A stretch of DNA of 64,000 nucleotides from the NCBI RefSeq assembly GCF_011008565.1, contig NZ_JAAIWK010000002.1, positions 235,129-299,128 on the forward strand, given 5' to 3'. The stretch comes from Heyndrickxia ginsengihumi (GTDB taxonomy: Bacteria; Bacillota; Bacilli; Bacillales; Bacillaceae_C). A program made the translations under genes and the position numbers. This document shows, in pieces, positions 9,721 to 18,775 of this stretch. Below the pieces are notes generated by a model that did no database searches, had not been told where the DNA came from, and saw only the letters and a list, made by a program, of their open reading frames with translations. Each line of letters begins with the position of its first letter. Position 1 is the first letter of the stretch.

Positions 9721-10032
9721 GTTTTTTTATTAATTTCAACATTTACAATTTTTTCAATCTCGTATGATATACAATCTTAGCGTATTCTTGCGATTCTCTT
9801 TAAAAAAACGTTTTCTTTGAAGATAAAACGTTCTCTTTGCTCATTTGTTCACATTGTTTCGCTTTTTCTTTTGTAAATCAATGAACTATAATGGATTTAG
9901 TTTTAGATAACAAAATGCATCTGAGCCAATCTGCTAGATTTTAAATATTTAAATTAAAGGGAAATACCACACCAAATGTCATCAGGTGATCGGATGATAT
10001 TTGGTGAAATTATAAAGCATCGAGGGATTAAC

Positions 10033-11034
10033 ATGAAAAAAACAATTTTATATATTCTATTTTCGGCTATATTTTTTAGTACAATGGAGATCGTCATTAA
10101 GTTCATGTCAAGTGAATTCAATTCCATTCAATTAAATCTTTTACGTTTCTTTATCGGGGCCATTATTTTAGCACCTTTAGCCCTTCGCCATATGAAGGCA
10201 AAAACATTTAAATTCACAAAAGAAAGTTTACTATTTTTCATCCTAACTGGTTTTCTATGTGTCGTCATTAGTATGACATTTTATCAATTAGCAATTGTTT
10301 TTACGAAAGCATCGACAGTTGCTATTTTATTTAGTTGTAATCCCCTTTTTGTTATACCGCTCGCCCACTTTTTCTTAAAGGAATCCTTTTCTAAACTTAC
10401 ATTTTTGGCATTATTCATTAGCTTTATCGGTATTGTAAGTATCATTAATCCATTTGAAGCATCAAACCCTATTGGCATTATTTTTGCACTTGTTTCAGCA
10501 ATTACTTTTGCATTGTACGGTGTCATCGGGAAAAAAGGAAGTCAGCAATATAAATGTGATGGTGTCATTTTAACATGCTTTAGTTTTCTTACTGGTAGTA
10601 TAGAAATTCTTGTATTAATTCTTGTTTCTAAAATTAGTTTCGTTTCAAGCTGGCTTACGCAAATTGGATTAAGCATGTTTGCGGATGTGTCGATCTTTCA
10701 CGGAATTACATGGAACTCATTGCCAAGCTTGCTATATATAGGTGTTTTTGTTACAGGATTAGGATTCACTTTATACTTTTTAGCAATGGATGAAACTTCA
10801 GCTACAACAGCGTCAATAGTATTTTTTATTAAACCTGCGTTAGCACCAATTTTGGCGTTTTTCTTCCTTCATGAGGCAATTACTGTAAATGTGGTAATTG
10901 GAATATTATGTATTATGCTTGGTTCATATTTGACATTGCGTGTCAGCAAAAAAGATAGGCAACATCAAGTGCAGCATGCAGCTGTGCAATTTAACCGTGG
11001 TAAAAAACAAGAGGCAGGGACAAAAGTATATTAG
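10033..11034 (+). CDS. EamA/DMT superfamily permease
   Basis: A 333-residue drug/metabolite transporter with ten hydrophobic segments in two EamA halves (roughly residues 5-130 and 145-290). The substrate is unknown; relatives export amino acids or metabolites. I chose the ATG at 10033 because GAGGG is 6 nt upstream and the protein then starts with the first membrane helix. The longer frame from 9976 adds 19 non-hydrophobic residues. The last seven codons and the stop lie inside a dispersed repeat (see findings), so the C terminus has been rewritten by it. It lies divergent from aldA. Confidence 0.8.
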   Translation: MKKTILYILFSAIFFSTMEIVIKFMSSEFNSIQLNLLRFFIGAIILAPLALRHMKAKTFKFTKESLLFFILTGFLCVVISMTFYQLAIVFTKASTVAILFSCNPLFVIPLAHFFLKESFSKLTFLALFISFIGIVSIINPFEASNPIGIIFALVSAITFALYGVIGKKGSQQYKCDGVILTCFSFLTGSIEILVLILVSKISFVSSWLTQIGLSMFADVSIFHGITWNSLPSLLYIGVFVTGLGFTLYFLAMDETSATTASIVFFIKPALAPILAFFFLHEAITVNVVIGILCIMLGSYLTLRVSKKDRQHQVQHAAVQFNRGKKQEAGTKVY

Positions 11035-11198
11035 TGAAAGAAAACCCACATATTGCGTTCAAACCCCGCTTTGGAAATATACTTCACTTTCCGCGGATCG
11101 GCTGATGAGCCTCCCGCAGAAGTCTACGTATATTTCCGGAGCTGATTTGAGCAATCATCGTCTTTCGCTAACCACTTTTAAGTTTATCCCGGCCTCTA
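11009..11198. repeat. Family A dispersed repeat, copy 1
   Basis: An element of about 190 bp bounded by imperfect terminal inverted repeats: AGAGGCAGGGACAAA on the left and the complement of AGAGGCCGGGATAAA on the right. The interior carries the GC-rich core with TTTCCGCGGATC and GAGCCTCCCGC. It is clearly related along its length to the copies at 28372, 34303 and 59221. It overlaps the 3' end of the DMT permease gene. Confidence 0.75.
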
Positions 11199-11206
11199 TT
11201 TTAAAG

Positions 11207-12550
11207 CTACATATTAGTTTCTTCTGCTTTCATATTGACATTTTGTATATTCATATGATCATTTTTTCCATTATTAAATCCAAACCGTTCCTCTTCAATC
11301 TCTTGTAATGTTTTCCCTTTTGTATTAGGGGCAAGGGCAATCCCAATTATACATTGGATAACTAAGAAGACAATCATGACAATTCCTGCCACTTTAAATC
11401 CTAATGTGTCCATTATTGTTGGTAAAATAAAGGACCATATCGCAATTCCAAAACGCACTAAGAAGTAGATAAAGCCTTGTGCACCTGCGCGATATTTTGT
11501 TGGGAATAACTCACTCCCCCATAATCCATAAAAAGCTTGAGCACCAAATCCTGCTGCACTTCCCCAAAGGATAACAAACGCAAATAGCGAGAACCAATTC
11601 ATACCTGTATAAGTTAAAATTAGCCAAGCTGCAATGCCCATAATCGCTCCTATTCCAAATAGAAGACGACGACTAAACTTATCTCCCAATTTCATAAAGA
11701 CAAGATAGGTCGTTAGCACGGTTAATCCCCATAGAAATGCTTGAAGTAAATTTGCCTGTTCTCCAGTGAGCCCGCCAACATTTTGATAAATATATGGCAT
11801 AAAATAGCCCATTGCACCAGCTGTCAAATTCCAGAAAAGATAAATACCAATTAATAGAAAAAGTGCTTGTCGATTTACCTTTAAACTGAATAGATCTTTT
11901 AAAGTACTTGAAGTCTTTTTCGTATTTCTTTCTTTTTCAGCCTGCTTTTTCCCCTCTTTCCAAATAGTAGATTCAGATAACCCTTGGCGAATGTACCAAG
12001 TAATAAAAGCAATGACTAAAAGATGAAGAAATATGATACGGCTGCCTAATAAACCTAAAGGTGTCAGTAAAACAGCAAGTAAAAATGTGATCATTGGACC
12101 AGTTGACCACGCTAATTGTGCTGTTCCAACATGGGCTGCCCTTTTAGAATGCGGTGCTTCTTCAGCAATATAAGTCCAAGAGGCTGGTACACCTGCACCA
12201 ACTGCAACACCGGTAATGATCGTACCGATTAAAAGCATTGAGAAATTAAATGATACTGCAATGAGCAAAACGCCAAGCATATAGAAGAGTAAATCATATG
12301 CATATATGAATTTTCGCCCATATTTATCACATAGATAACCACCGAATAATGCTCCAATTGCTGCGCCAAAGGCATTTGCACTCAGCGCACTTAAAAGTCC
12401 CACGGTCAAACTATTCAAATGAAGATATGCTTGCCACATTGTAAGGCTGCTTGCCGCTGCAATAATAGATCCTGCCTCAATATAATTGGCCATTGCAACG
12501 GATATTGTTGCCTTCCAGCCTGTAGTACTTTTACTTCCTATTTTTGCCAT
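11207..12550 (-). CDS. MFS sugar transporter, probable L-rhamnose permease
   Basis: A 447-residue major facilitator of the sugar-porter type with 12 hydrophobic segments, the loop 2-3 signature GGYLCDKYGRKFIY near residues 72-85, and a related motif KLGDKFSRR in the second half. As the last gene of the rhamnose operon it is the likely uptake system; the substrate is inferred from context only. The start is ATG at 12548-12550 with GGGGGA 5 nt upstream; the in-frame GTG at 12562 overlaps that site. An 87-bp gap with a hairpin separates it from rhaM. Confidence 0.85.
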   Translation of the reverse strand: MAKIGSKSTTGWKATISVAMANYIEAGSIIAAASSLTMWQAYLHLNSLTVGLLSALSANAFGAAIGALFGGYLCDKYGRKFIYAYDLLFYMLGVLLIAVSFNFSMLLIGTIITGVAVGAGVPASWTYIAEEAPHSKRAAHVGTAQLAWSTGPMITFLLAVLLTPLGLLGSRIIFLHLLVIAFITWYIRQGLSESTIWKEGKKQAEKERNTKKTSSTLKDLFSLKVNRQALFLLIGIYLFWNLTAGAMGYFMPYIYQNVGGLTGEQANLLQAFLWGLTVLTTYLVFMKLGDKFSRRLLFGIGAIMGIAAWLILTYTGMNWFSLFAFVILWGSAAGFGAQAFYGLWGSELFPTKYRAGAQGFIYFLVRFGIAIWSFILPTIMDTLGFKVAGIVMIVFLVIQCIIGIALAPNTKGKTLQEIEEERFGFNNGKNDHMNIQNVNMKAEETNM

Positions 12551-12611
12551 TATTTCCCCCACCCATCCGTATTTATTAGAAACTCAATGTTATCGCTTTC
12601 ATTTATTTACT

Positions 12612-12646
12612 GATCAATTCCCACTCATTTCACATGAGTGGGAATT
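12612..12646 (-). other. Hairpin between rhaM and the MFS gene
   Basis: AATTCCCACTCA pairs with TGAGTGGGAATT around loop TTTCAC. There is no T-run on the minus strand, so it is more like an mRNA-processing or stabilising hairpin or partial terminator inside the operon than a full terminator. Confidence 0.5.
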
Positions 12647-12648
12647 AC

Positions 12649-12969
12649 TTAGACAAGATGAAAAACTTCTTCGAGATCAATGGAAACCGGACTTGAATCT
12701 TCATTCGTTTCCATTAAAGGCTCCATATATGACCACCATTTTTTACAAATTTCAGTTGCAGCAATTTGTTCATACATGGCTTCATCTTCAACTTCTAAAT
12801 AAGCAAATAATCTACCAGTTTCTTTATCTAGGAAAATAGAATAGTTATGTGCCCCATGATCCTTTAATGCTTTTGCCATTTCAGGCCATAGCTCATCATG
12901 TCGCCGCTTATACTCTTCATAATGGTCTTTGTAAAGAAACATAATGCTTGCCTTTCTGATCAATTTCAT
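12649..12969 (-). CDS. rhaM: L-rhamnose mutarotase RhaM
   Basis: 106 residues, the normal length for this dimeric ferredoxin-like enzyme. It interconverts the alpha and beta anomers of L-rhamnose so the isomerase gets its preferred form. Family features: [15 protein letters not shown] (residues 18-32, with the active-site His) and [12 protein letters not shown] near residues 77-88. The start ATG follows GAGGTGA. It is the fourth gene of the operon, 8 bp after rhaD. Confidence 0.92.
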   Translation of the reverse strand: MKLIRKASIMFLYKDHYEEYKRRHDELWPEMAKALKDHGAHNYSIFLDKETGRLFAYLEVEDEAMYEQIAATEICKKWWSYMEPLMETNEDSSPVSIDLEEVFHLV

Positions 12970-12977
12970 TCACCTCT

Positions 12978-13811
12978 TTATAGACCCAATTCCAAAATAC
13001 CCGGTCTAGGAACTACTCCGAAAGCCTCTGCCAAATCTTGCAGTTCATGATCTGATATCGTTTGTTTAACACCACCTTGTGCACAAACGATCGTATATAC
13101 TTGCGCAGCCTTTTCTGCTGTTTCAATTAGTCCAAATGTTTCATCCATTGTTGTTCCTGCTCCAAATATTCCGTGATGAGGCCATAAAACTAAACGGACA
13201 TCCTTCATTTTTTCTGCTGTAGCACGCCCAATTGCATCAGTTCCGGGCACCATCCATGGAATAATCCCCAACCCTTCTGGGAATACAACAATACATTCTG
13301 TACACATTTGCCATAATGTCTTCGAAAAATTCTTTTCATCTAAAGAGTGAGTAAATGTCATGCCAATTAAGTGTGTTGCGTGACAGTGCATAATTACTCG
13401 ATGGTCTGGATCAACTTGAAGTCTTTGAATATGTCCCATGAAATGGGAAGGTAGTTCACTTGTTGGGCTACCTCCGTCTTTAAATCCCCATAAAACTTCA
13501 ACTGATTTTCCATCATTCGCCACTTTTATAATGCCGAGATTCTCTTCAGGATCATCAATCACATTTTTAAAATATTTTCCTGATCCTGTAACAATAAAGT
13601 ACTTCCCTGCCAACGCAGAAGCATCAAACTGCATAGGGATTGTGCGAATGACACGATTCACATTTAAAAAAGGAATCAATTCTTCTTCTTTTAATAAATA
13701 ACTAATGTTACCGCCATTTCTTTCATCCCATCCTAAACGGTATAAATTTGCGGTTGTATTCATCATTTCTTGAACAAAATTTGCCGATAAAATATCTAAT
13801 TGGACAACCAT
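12978..13811 (-). CDS. rhaD: Rhamnulose-1-phosphate aldolase RhaD
   Basis: A 277-residue class II zinc aldolase, like E. coli RhaD (274). It splits L-rhamnulose-1-phosphate into dihydroxyacetone phosphate and L-lactaldehyde. The expected zinc ligands are the two histidines in [11 protein letters not shown] (near residue 140) and the later WPHHG histidine. The catalytic Glu is in [14 protein letters not shown] prefer the ATG at 13809-13811 (AGGTGA 5 nt upstream). A GTG at 13818-13820 overlaps the rhaA stop as GTGA and is an alternative. Either way it is translationally coupled to rhaA. Confidence 0.92.
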   Translation of the reverse strand: MVVQLDILSANFVQEMMNTTANLYRLGWDERNGGNISYLLKEEELIPFLNVNRVIRTIPMQFDASALAGKYFIVTGSGKYFKNVIDDPEENLGIIKVANDGKSVEVLWGFKDGGSPTSELPSHFMGHIQRLQVDPDHRVIMHCHATHLIGMTFTHSLDEKNFSKTLWQMCTECIVVFPEGLGIIPWMVPGTDAIGRATAEKMKDVRLVLWPHHGIFGAGTTMDETFGLIETAEKAAQVYTIVCAQGGVKQTISDHELQDLAEAFGVVPRPGILELGL

Positions 13812-13816
13812 TTTAT

Positions 13817-15109
13817 TCACCTATTTTCAATTAAAGATTTTTGATTCTTATTTCTTTCCTTCAAAATGTTTTGTTCATAATCACGTACTTCATGTAGCCA
13901 TTCTTCTCGAACAGGAACGCCATTTAAAGCACAGTAATAATCCCAAATTGCTCCAAAAGGATACGTTTTAAATTCTTCACGCAATGCTAATCTTGCTGTG
14001 AAATCTCCTTTTAATTCAAGCTCTCTTAATTGTTCTGATGGTTCTAAATATGCTTTAAGTAGTGCCTTAATCATATTGCGCATGCCGATAACCCAAGCGG
14101 CTATGCGATTAATGCTAGCATCAAAGAAATCGAGCCCGATATATGTTTTCTTAAGAAGATCATTAACAACTAATTCACGGGCAATTTCTTGCAATTCATC
14201 ATCTAATAAAATGACATGGTCACTATCCCAGCGAACTGGACGGCTAACATGGAGTAAAATCCCTTTATTAAATAATGAAATTGCCGATAGTTTATTAGAA
14301 ACCACTTCTGTCGGATGGAAATGTCCAGCGTCTAAACATAATAATTTATTACGGGTAAGTGCATAGCCCATGTAGAATTCATGTGAACCAACCACATAAC
14401 TTTCTGAACCAATTCCAAATAATTTACTCTCAACTGCGTCTAAATTATATTTTTGATCTATTTCTTCCTTAAACACTTCATCCAAAGCTTCTTCAAGTCG
14501 TTTTCTTGGTGTCAATCGATCTACAGGAGTATCTTTGTAACCATCTGGGATCCAGACATTTGTTACACAAGGCTGACCTAATTCTTTTCCAAAATATTCC
14601 CCGACTTTTCTAGCACGTTTACAATGTTCAATCCAGAAATTACGAATCTCTTTATTCGGATGACTTAATGTGAAACCATCTTCTGAATTTGGATGTGAGA
14701 AACAAGTCGGATTAAAATCGAGTCCAATCCCTTGCTCTTTTGCCCATTCAACCCATTTTGTATAATGATGTGGTTCAATTTGATCCAAATCTATTTTTTC
14801 TTCTGTATCAGCATAAATGGCATGCAAGTTTAATTTGTGTTTGCCCGGAATTAGAGAATACGCTTTCTCTAAATCTTGGCGAAGTTCTTCTGGTGTCCGC
14901 GCAGCGCCTGGATAATTCCCCGTTACTGAAATGCCGCCTGTTAATTCCTGTTCTTGATTTAAAAATCCGCGAACATCATCGCCTTGCCAACAATGCATTG
15001 AAATATTAATTTCCTTTAATTTTTCTAATATCTTATCAGTATCAATACCATGCTTAGCATATATTTCCTTTGCAGCATCATAAGCTTGTTGAACTTGTGG
15101 TGTAATCAC
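13817..15109 (-). CDS. rhaA: L-rhamnose isomerase RhaA
   Basis: 430 residues, slightly longer than the E. coli enzyme (419). It isomerises L-rhamnose to L-rhamnulose in a metal-dependent TIM barrel. Recognisable segments are the N-terminal [23 protein letters not shown] in the middle, the metal-ligand run [11 protein letters not shown], and the C-terminal [15 protein letters not shown]. The start is GTG at 15107-15109 with a perfect GGAGG 8 nt upstream. It overlaps the 3' end of rhaB by 32 bp, so translation is probably coupled. Confidence 0.95.
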   Translation of the reverse strand: MITPQVQQAYDAAKEIYAKHGIDTDKILEKLKEINISMHCWQGDDVRGFLNQEQELTGGISVTGNYPGAARTPEELRQDLEKAYSLIPGKHKLNLHAIYADTEEKIDLDQIEPHHYTKWVEWAKEQGIGLDFNPTCFSHPNSEDGFTLSHPNKEIRNFWIEHCKRARKVGEYFGKELGQPCVTNVWIPDGYKDTPVDRLTPRKRLEEALDEVFKEEIDQKYNLDAVESKLFGIGSESYVVGSHEFYMGYALTRNKLLCLDAGHFHPTEVVSNKLSAISLFNKGILLHVSRPVRWDSDHVILLDDELQEIARELVVNDLLKKTYIGLDFFDASINRIAAWVIGMRNMIKALLKAYLEPSEQLRELELKGDFTARLALREEFKTYPFGAIWDYYCALNGVPVREEWLHEVRDYEQNILKERNKNQKSLIENR

Positions 15110-16550
15110 TATTGACTACCTCCTTATATTGATTAATTATCGCCATCCGATTGATTGCTTCTGGCTGATAAACATGAATTTGAAATGAATGACGAATAAG
15201 GTTTCTGGCTGCAAATAAATCAGTTACTTCCTCTGTCGTAATCATTTGCATCATTACATTTCCAATAGCTGTTGCTTCCGACGGTCCAGCAAGAACCGTT
15301 CTCCCGCTTAAATTTGCTGTCAACTGATTAAGCCATTCATTATTAGAACCGCCTCCGACAATATGCAGCCGTTCAATCTTTTTGCCTGTAATTTTTTCAA
15401 GTTCGTCAATCGCAATCGCATAGATAATGGCTAAATTATTATAAATACAATTTGCTAATTCTCCCGGCGAAATTGGTATTTCTTGGTTTGTAGATCGACA
15501 ATAGCTTTGAATCTCTTCGATCATATTGTCCGGATTGAGAAAACGTTCATCATTAAAATTTACAAATTGCTTAAAGGCATTTACCTTTTTCGCCTCTTCC
15601 ACTAACTGCGGAAAAGTATAGTTAATTGGTAAGATGCGCCTCACTTCTTGAATAAGCCACATGCCCATAATATTTTTTAAAAAGCGAACCGTTTTAAAGG
15701 CTCCCCACTCATTTGTATAATTTCCTTGCAATGCTTCATCTTTTACAATAGGTTCATTATTTTCAATACCAAGAAGCGACCAAGTACCGCTGCTTAAGTA
15801 TGCCCAATCATTTCCAACGCCTGGTGTGCCGACTATTGCGGATGCTGTATCATGACTTGCAACCGCAATGACTTGAACATCTGGCAAATCATAAGATGGA
15901 AACCATTCCTTTTTTAATGTTCCAAGCTTTGTACCCGGTTCTACTAATCTTGCAAACTGCTCTTTTTTTACAGAAATAAGCGCTAATAAATCGCTATCAA
16001 ACTGATGCTCATGAATATTTAGTAATTGTGTAGTAGATCCATTTGTTTCTTCGGTTACGGCCACACCAGTCAAGCAGTAACCTAAGTAATCAGGAATCAT
16101 TAAAATGGTATTAGCAGCAGATAACAATTTTTGATCTTCTTCGTAAAGTTGATAAATTGTATTAAATGGTTGGAATTGGATACCTGTTTTTTGATAAATT
16201 TCTTTTTTGGATCTTTGTTTTGTTATGATGTTGATTGTATTCATTGTCCTGTCATCTCGATATGAAACGGCTTCTCGCAAACGCTTTCCATTTTCGTCAA
16301 CTAAAACATAATCAACTGCCCATGTATCTATCCCTAATACACATTGCTCATAACCCATTGATTTTATCTTTTGCAAGCCTAATAATATTTGATTTAATAA
16401 ATGGTCAAGATCCCAATAACAAGTACCCTCTTCATTTGTAAAACCATTAGCAAAACGACTTACTTCTTTTATCTGCAATTTCCCGTTTTTAATTTCACCT
16501 AAAATAAGTCGTCCACTAGAAGCACCGATATCAACGGCAACATATTGCAT
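15078..16550 (-). CDS. rhaB: Rhamnulokinase RhaB
   Basis: A 490-residue FGGY-family sugar kinase that phosphorylates L-rhamnulose at O1. The N-terminal phosphate loop [10 protein letters not shown] is at residues 4-13, and the C-terminal ATP-binding [15 protein letters not shown] lies near residue 405. The ATG at 16548-16550 (protein start MQYVAVDIG) gives the usual family N terminus. The ribosome binding site is modest (GGAG close, AGGGG further). The frame open to 16640 runs through the promoter and is not coding. It is the first gene of rhaB-rhaA-rhaD-rhaM-MFS. Confidence 0.93.
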   Translation of the reverse strand: MQYVAVDIGASSGRLILGEIKNGKLQIKEVSRFANGFTNEEGTCYWDLDHLLNQILLGLQKIKSMGYEQCVLGIDTWAVDYVLVDENGKRLREAVSYRDDRTMNTINIITKQRSKKEIYQKTGIQFQPFNTIYQLYEEDQKLLSAANTILMIPDYLGYCLTGVAVTEETNGSTTQLLNIHEHQFDSDLLALISVKKEQFARLVEPGTKLGTLKKEWFPSYDLPDVQVIAVASHDTASAIVGTPGVGNDWAYLSSGTWSLLGIENNEPIVKDEALQGNYTNEWGAFKTVRFLKNIMGMWLIQEVRRILPINYTFPQLVEEAKKVNAFKQFVNFNDERFLNPDNMIEEIQSYCRSTNQEIPISPGELANCIYNNLAIIYAIAIDELEKITGKKIERLHIVGGGSNNEWLNQLTANLSGRTVLAGPSEATAIGNVMMQMITTEEVTDLFAARNLIRHSFQIHVYQPEAINRMAIINQYKEVVNSDYTTSSTSL

Positions 16551-16601
16551 CGGCTCCACACCCCTTTGGATCTTGATAAACATCTCTTTTTCTTTAAATA
16601 T

Positions 16602-16630
16602 ATAATAATCTAAAAACAAATAAAAATCAA
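16602..16630 (-). promoter_or_regulatory. Candidate promoter of the rhamnose operon
   Basis: On the minus strand, TTGATT (16625-16630), 17 nt and TATTAT (16602-16607) precede rhaB by about 50 nt. The -35 is embedded in TTTATGTTGATTTTT, the motif also seen at aldA. Further upstream (16636-16705) is an AT-rich tract with repeats of TATTTTGT and TTTGTTT in both orientations, which would suit binding by the divergent-side DeoR regulator. Confidence 0.55.
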
Positions 16631-16934
16631 CATAAAACAAAATAAAATCACAAAATACTATTTGTTTTTTTTATTGTTTATATTTTGTTTTGCTGTATTG
16701 TTTATTGAATTAGTAGTCATCCTCTTTAGAAATCGAACAATGCCCACACATACTTAATAAATAATAAACCAAAAAAATTTTAAAAATAATTACTAATTGT
16801 ATAATTTTTTTATGGACGGTTAACATAAACTAAACTATGTTCCTAAATCGTACGAATCATGCCATTCATAAAAAAGATGCTAAAATTATATGATAGTACG
16901 ACATTTTACATATTCACGGAAAGAAGGGATCACA

Positions 16935-17336
16935 ATGGAAGACCTCGGTCTTTTAATTATTCGTTTAGTTATTGGCCTTACTTTTGTCGGTCATGGCGCT
17001 CAAAAGTTATTTGGCTGGTTTGGGGGCACAGGGGTATCAAAAACAGGTGAATGGTTAGAATCGATTGGTATAAAGCCCGGTGGGAAAATTTGGGCAATAT
17101 GCGCAGGGATATTTGAACTAGTTGGTGGATTATTATTTACCACAGGTGTTCTTACATGGCTTGGCTCAAGTCTAATTGTCATTATTATGATTGATGCCAT
17201 TATTACTGTACATGGAAGAAATGGTTTTTGGCTTACAAATGGCGGTTATGAATATAACCTCGTTCTTATAGCAATTACAGTTGGGGTTGCTCTTACCGGA
17301 CCAGGTCGTTATTCATTGTTTTATCAGCCATTTTGA
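16935..17336 (+). CDS. DoxX family membrane protein
   Basis: A 133-residue, four-helix membrane protein of the DoxX family with the typical start MEDLGLLIIRLVIGLTFVGHGAQKLFGWFGG and a conserved GIFELVGGLL segment around residue 60. Bacterial DoxX proteins are linked to thiol/redox and quinone-related membrane functions; the precise role here is unknown. The ATG at 16935 has GAAGGG about 8 nt upstream; the frame reaches back to 16890 without support. It is transcribed divergently from the rhamnose operon and ends in a terminator. Confidence 0.85.
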   Translation: MEDLGLLIIRLVIGLTFVGHGAQKLFGWFGGTGVSKTGEWLESIGIKPGGKIWAICAGIFELVGGLLFTTGVLTWLGSSLIVIIMIDAIITVHGRNGFWLTNGGYEYNLVLIAITVGVALTGPGRYSLFYQPF

Positions 17337-17385
17337 CAAATGAGTGGACGAACATCGGATGTACAAGCTTATTATGTTTTACCAC

Positions 17386-17415
17386 ACCCCCCTCAGAACT
17401 AAGGGGGTTTTTATT
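17386..17415 (+). terminator. Terminator of doxX
   Basis: ACCCCCCT (17386-17393) pairs with AAGGGGGTT (17401-17409), followed by TTTTTATTATT. Confidence 0.8.
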
Positions 17416-17549
17416 ATTCCTTCCAAATCCCTTTTATTTATTCTTTCTTTTTTTGATTGTTACTTACTTCTTTTCTGTTTCCAAATTTTTTGGTAAAATT
17501 TTAATAAATCTTGATAGAAATCTGATTCAAATGAGACGAGGTCTATACA

Positions 17550-18308
17550 ATGTTAGCTTTTGAGCGCCGTGAAAAAATCTTAAATATCCTCTATAAAGAA
17601 AAAAAAGTACATGTTGGGAACTTAGCAACTGAATTTAATGTAACCGAAGAGACTATTCGTCGTGACTTAGAAAAACTTGAAAAGGATGGAATTGTTACAA
17701 GAACTTACGGTGGAGCCGTATTAAATCTACATACAAATGAAGATTTACCATATCAAACAAGGAATACTGCCAATATTGATGAGAAACGATATATTGCCAG
17801 TAAAATTGATTCGTTAGTTTTAGACGGAAATACTTTAATGGCAGATGCCAGTTCTACTGTTTTTGAGGCATTAAAGGAATTAAGCTCAACAAAGGAAGGC
17901 CTTACCGTACTAACAAATTCGGTTACTGCCTTAAGCGAGTTTACGCAAACGAAAATGAATATTATTTCGACCGGTGGACTTTTGAGAAAACGTTCAGGAT
18001 CATTAGTTGGATCCATTGCTGAAAATACTGTTCAGAACTATAATGTCGATGCAGCAATTATAAGTTGCAAAGGTATTTCGCTAACACATGGAATTACAGA
18101 ATCCAATGAAAATGAAAGTGAATTAAAAAAGCAAATGATCCAGCAGGCAAGCAAAGTCATATTACTAGTAGATCATACGAAGTTTAATAAAATTGCTTTT
18201 ATTAAGTTCATTGATATGTCTAAAGTTGACTTTCTTGTTACAGATAAGAAGCCAAGTGAAGAATGGTTGGCCTACTTAGAGCAAAATAATATTGAAGTTA
18301 TCTTTTAA
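17550..18308 (+). CDS. rhaR: DeoR-family regulator, probable rhamnose regulator RhaR
   Basis: 252 residues with an N-terminal DeoR helix-turn-helix (residues 6-56; VGNLATEFNVTEETIRRDLEKLEKDG) and a C-terminal sugar-phosphate sensing domain (SIS-like, residues 75-230, with DASSTVFEAL and the IISCKGIS region). B. subtilis uses a DeoR-family protein, YulB/RhaR, for its rhamnose genes. The position beside the rhamnose operon suggests the same role and an effector such as L-rhamnulose-1-phosphate. The symbol is inferred from context. The ATG lies 9 nt after ACGAGG. Confidence 0.75.
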   Translation: MLAFERREKILNILYKEKKVHVGNLATEFNVTEETIRRDLEKLEKDGIVTRTYGGAVLNLHTNEDLPYQTRNTANIDEKRYIASKIDSLVLDGNTLMADASSTVFEALKELSSTKEGLTVLTNSVTALSEFTQTKMNIISTGGLLRKRSGSLVGSIAENTVQNYNVDAAIISCKGISLTHGITESNENESELKKQMIQQASKVILLVDHTKFNKIAFIKFIDMSKVDFLVTDKKPSEEWLAYLEQNNIEVIF

Positions 18309-18365
18309 TATAGGCAGTTTTTGTTCAGTCCTAACATGTTAGTAATATTGAAACTATACTTGCAC

Positions 18366-18406
18366 ATAAAAACGAGGATGCCTCATTCTTGAGGCTCCTC
18401 GTTTCA
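18366..18406 (+). terminator. Terminator of the DeoR regulator
   Basis: AACGAGGATGCCTCA pairs with TGAGGCTCCTCGTT around a TTCT loop (18370-18404), 60 nt after the stop. Confidence 0.7.
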
Positions 18407-18457
18407 ACATGTAATATTCCCCGTTGAATCTATTATTCTAGGGGCTTTGTTATTTTT

Positions 18458-18676
18458 TTAGTCTAATCCTAAGTTGGACATAGTTTCTTCCATATCCAAT
18501 TTCACTTCTTTAAGCTCGTGGCAGCAAACTTTTTTAATTCTTCAGAATTCCGTTCACCGCACGCACTGCATGCCCTTCTCATCTGTAAATACACCTTCTA
18601 ATGTTTCTATGCCATGATGTTCAGCTTGCTTGTCTCCTGCGGAAAAAACAAAGCAGCCACTTTCGGTGACCATCAT
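18458..18676 (-). pseudogene. Possible decayed small gene
   Basis: On the minus strand an ATG at 18674-18676 opens about 40 plausible codons. A frame change then continues as CSACGERNSEELKKF (a CxxC pair), and a second change leads into KLDMEETMSNLGLD and a stop at 18458-18460. The best reading therefore needs two frameshifts. I do not recognise the family. The ribosome binding site is weak. It may be a degraded remnant or chance; the rest of 18309-18775 is terminators. Confidence 0.25.
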
Positions 18677-18693
18677 TTATCTGGCAAAAAAAT

Positions 18694-18731
18694 ACTGTAG
18701 ACAAACTAAAAAACAATACGTTTGTCTACAG
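18694..18731 (-). terminator. Terminator of yhgE (repeat-type hairpin)
   Basis: ACTGTAGACAAAC pairs with GTTTGTCTACAG; on the minus strand the stem is followed by T-rich sequence (TATTTTTTT). The core is shared with the hairpins at 8093, 44472 and 50019. Confidence 0.75.
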
Positions 18732-18775
18732 CCTGAAACAATCTTGCCCTATTGTGGGGTATTCTCTTTTTTTAC

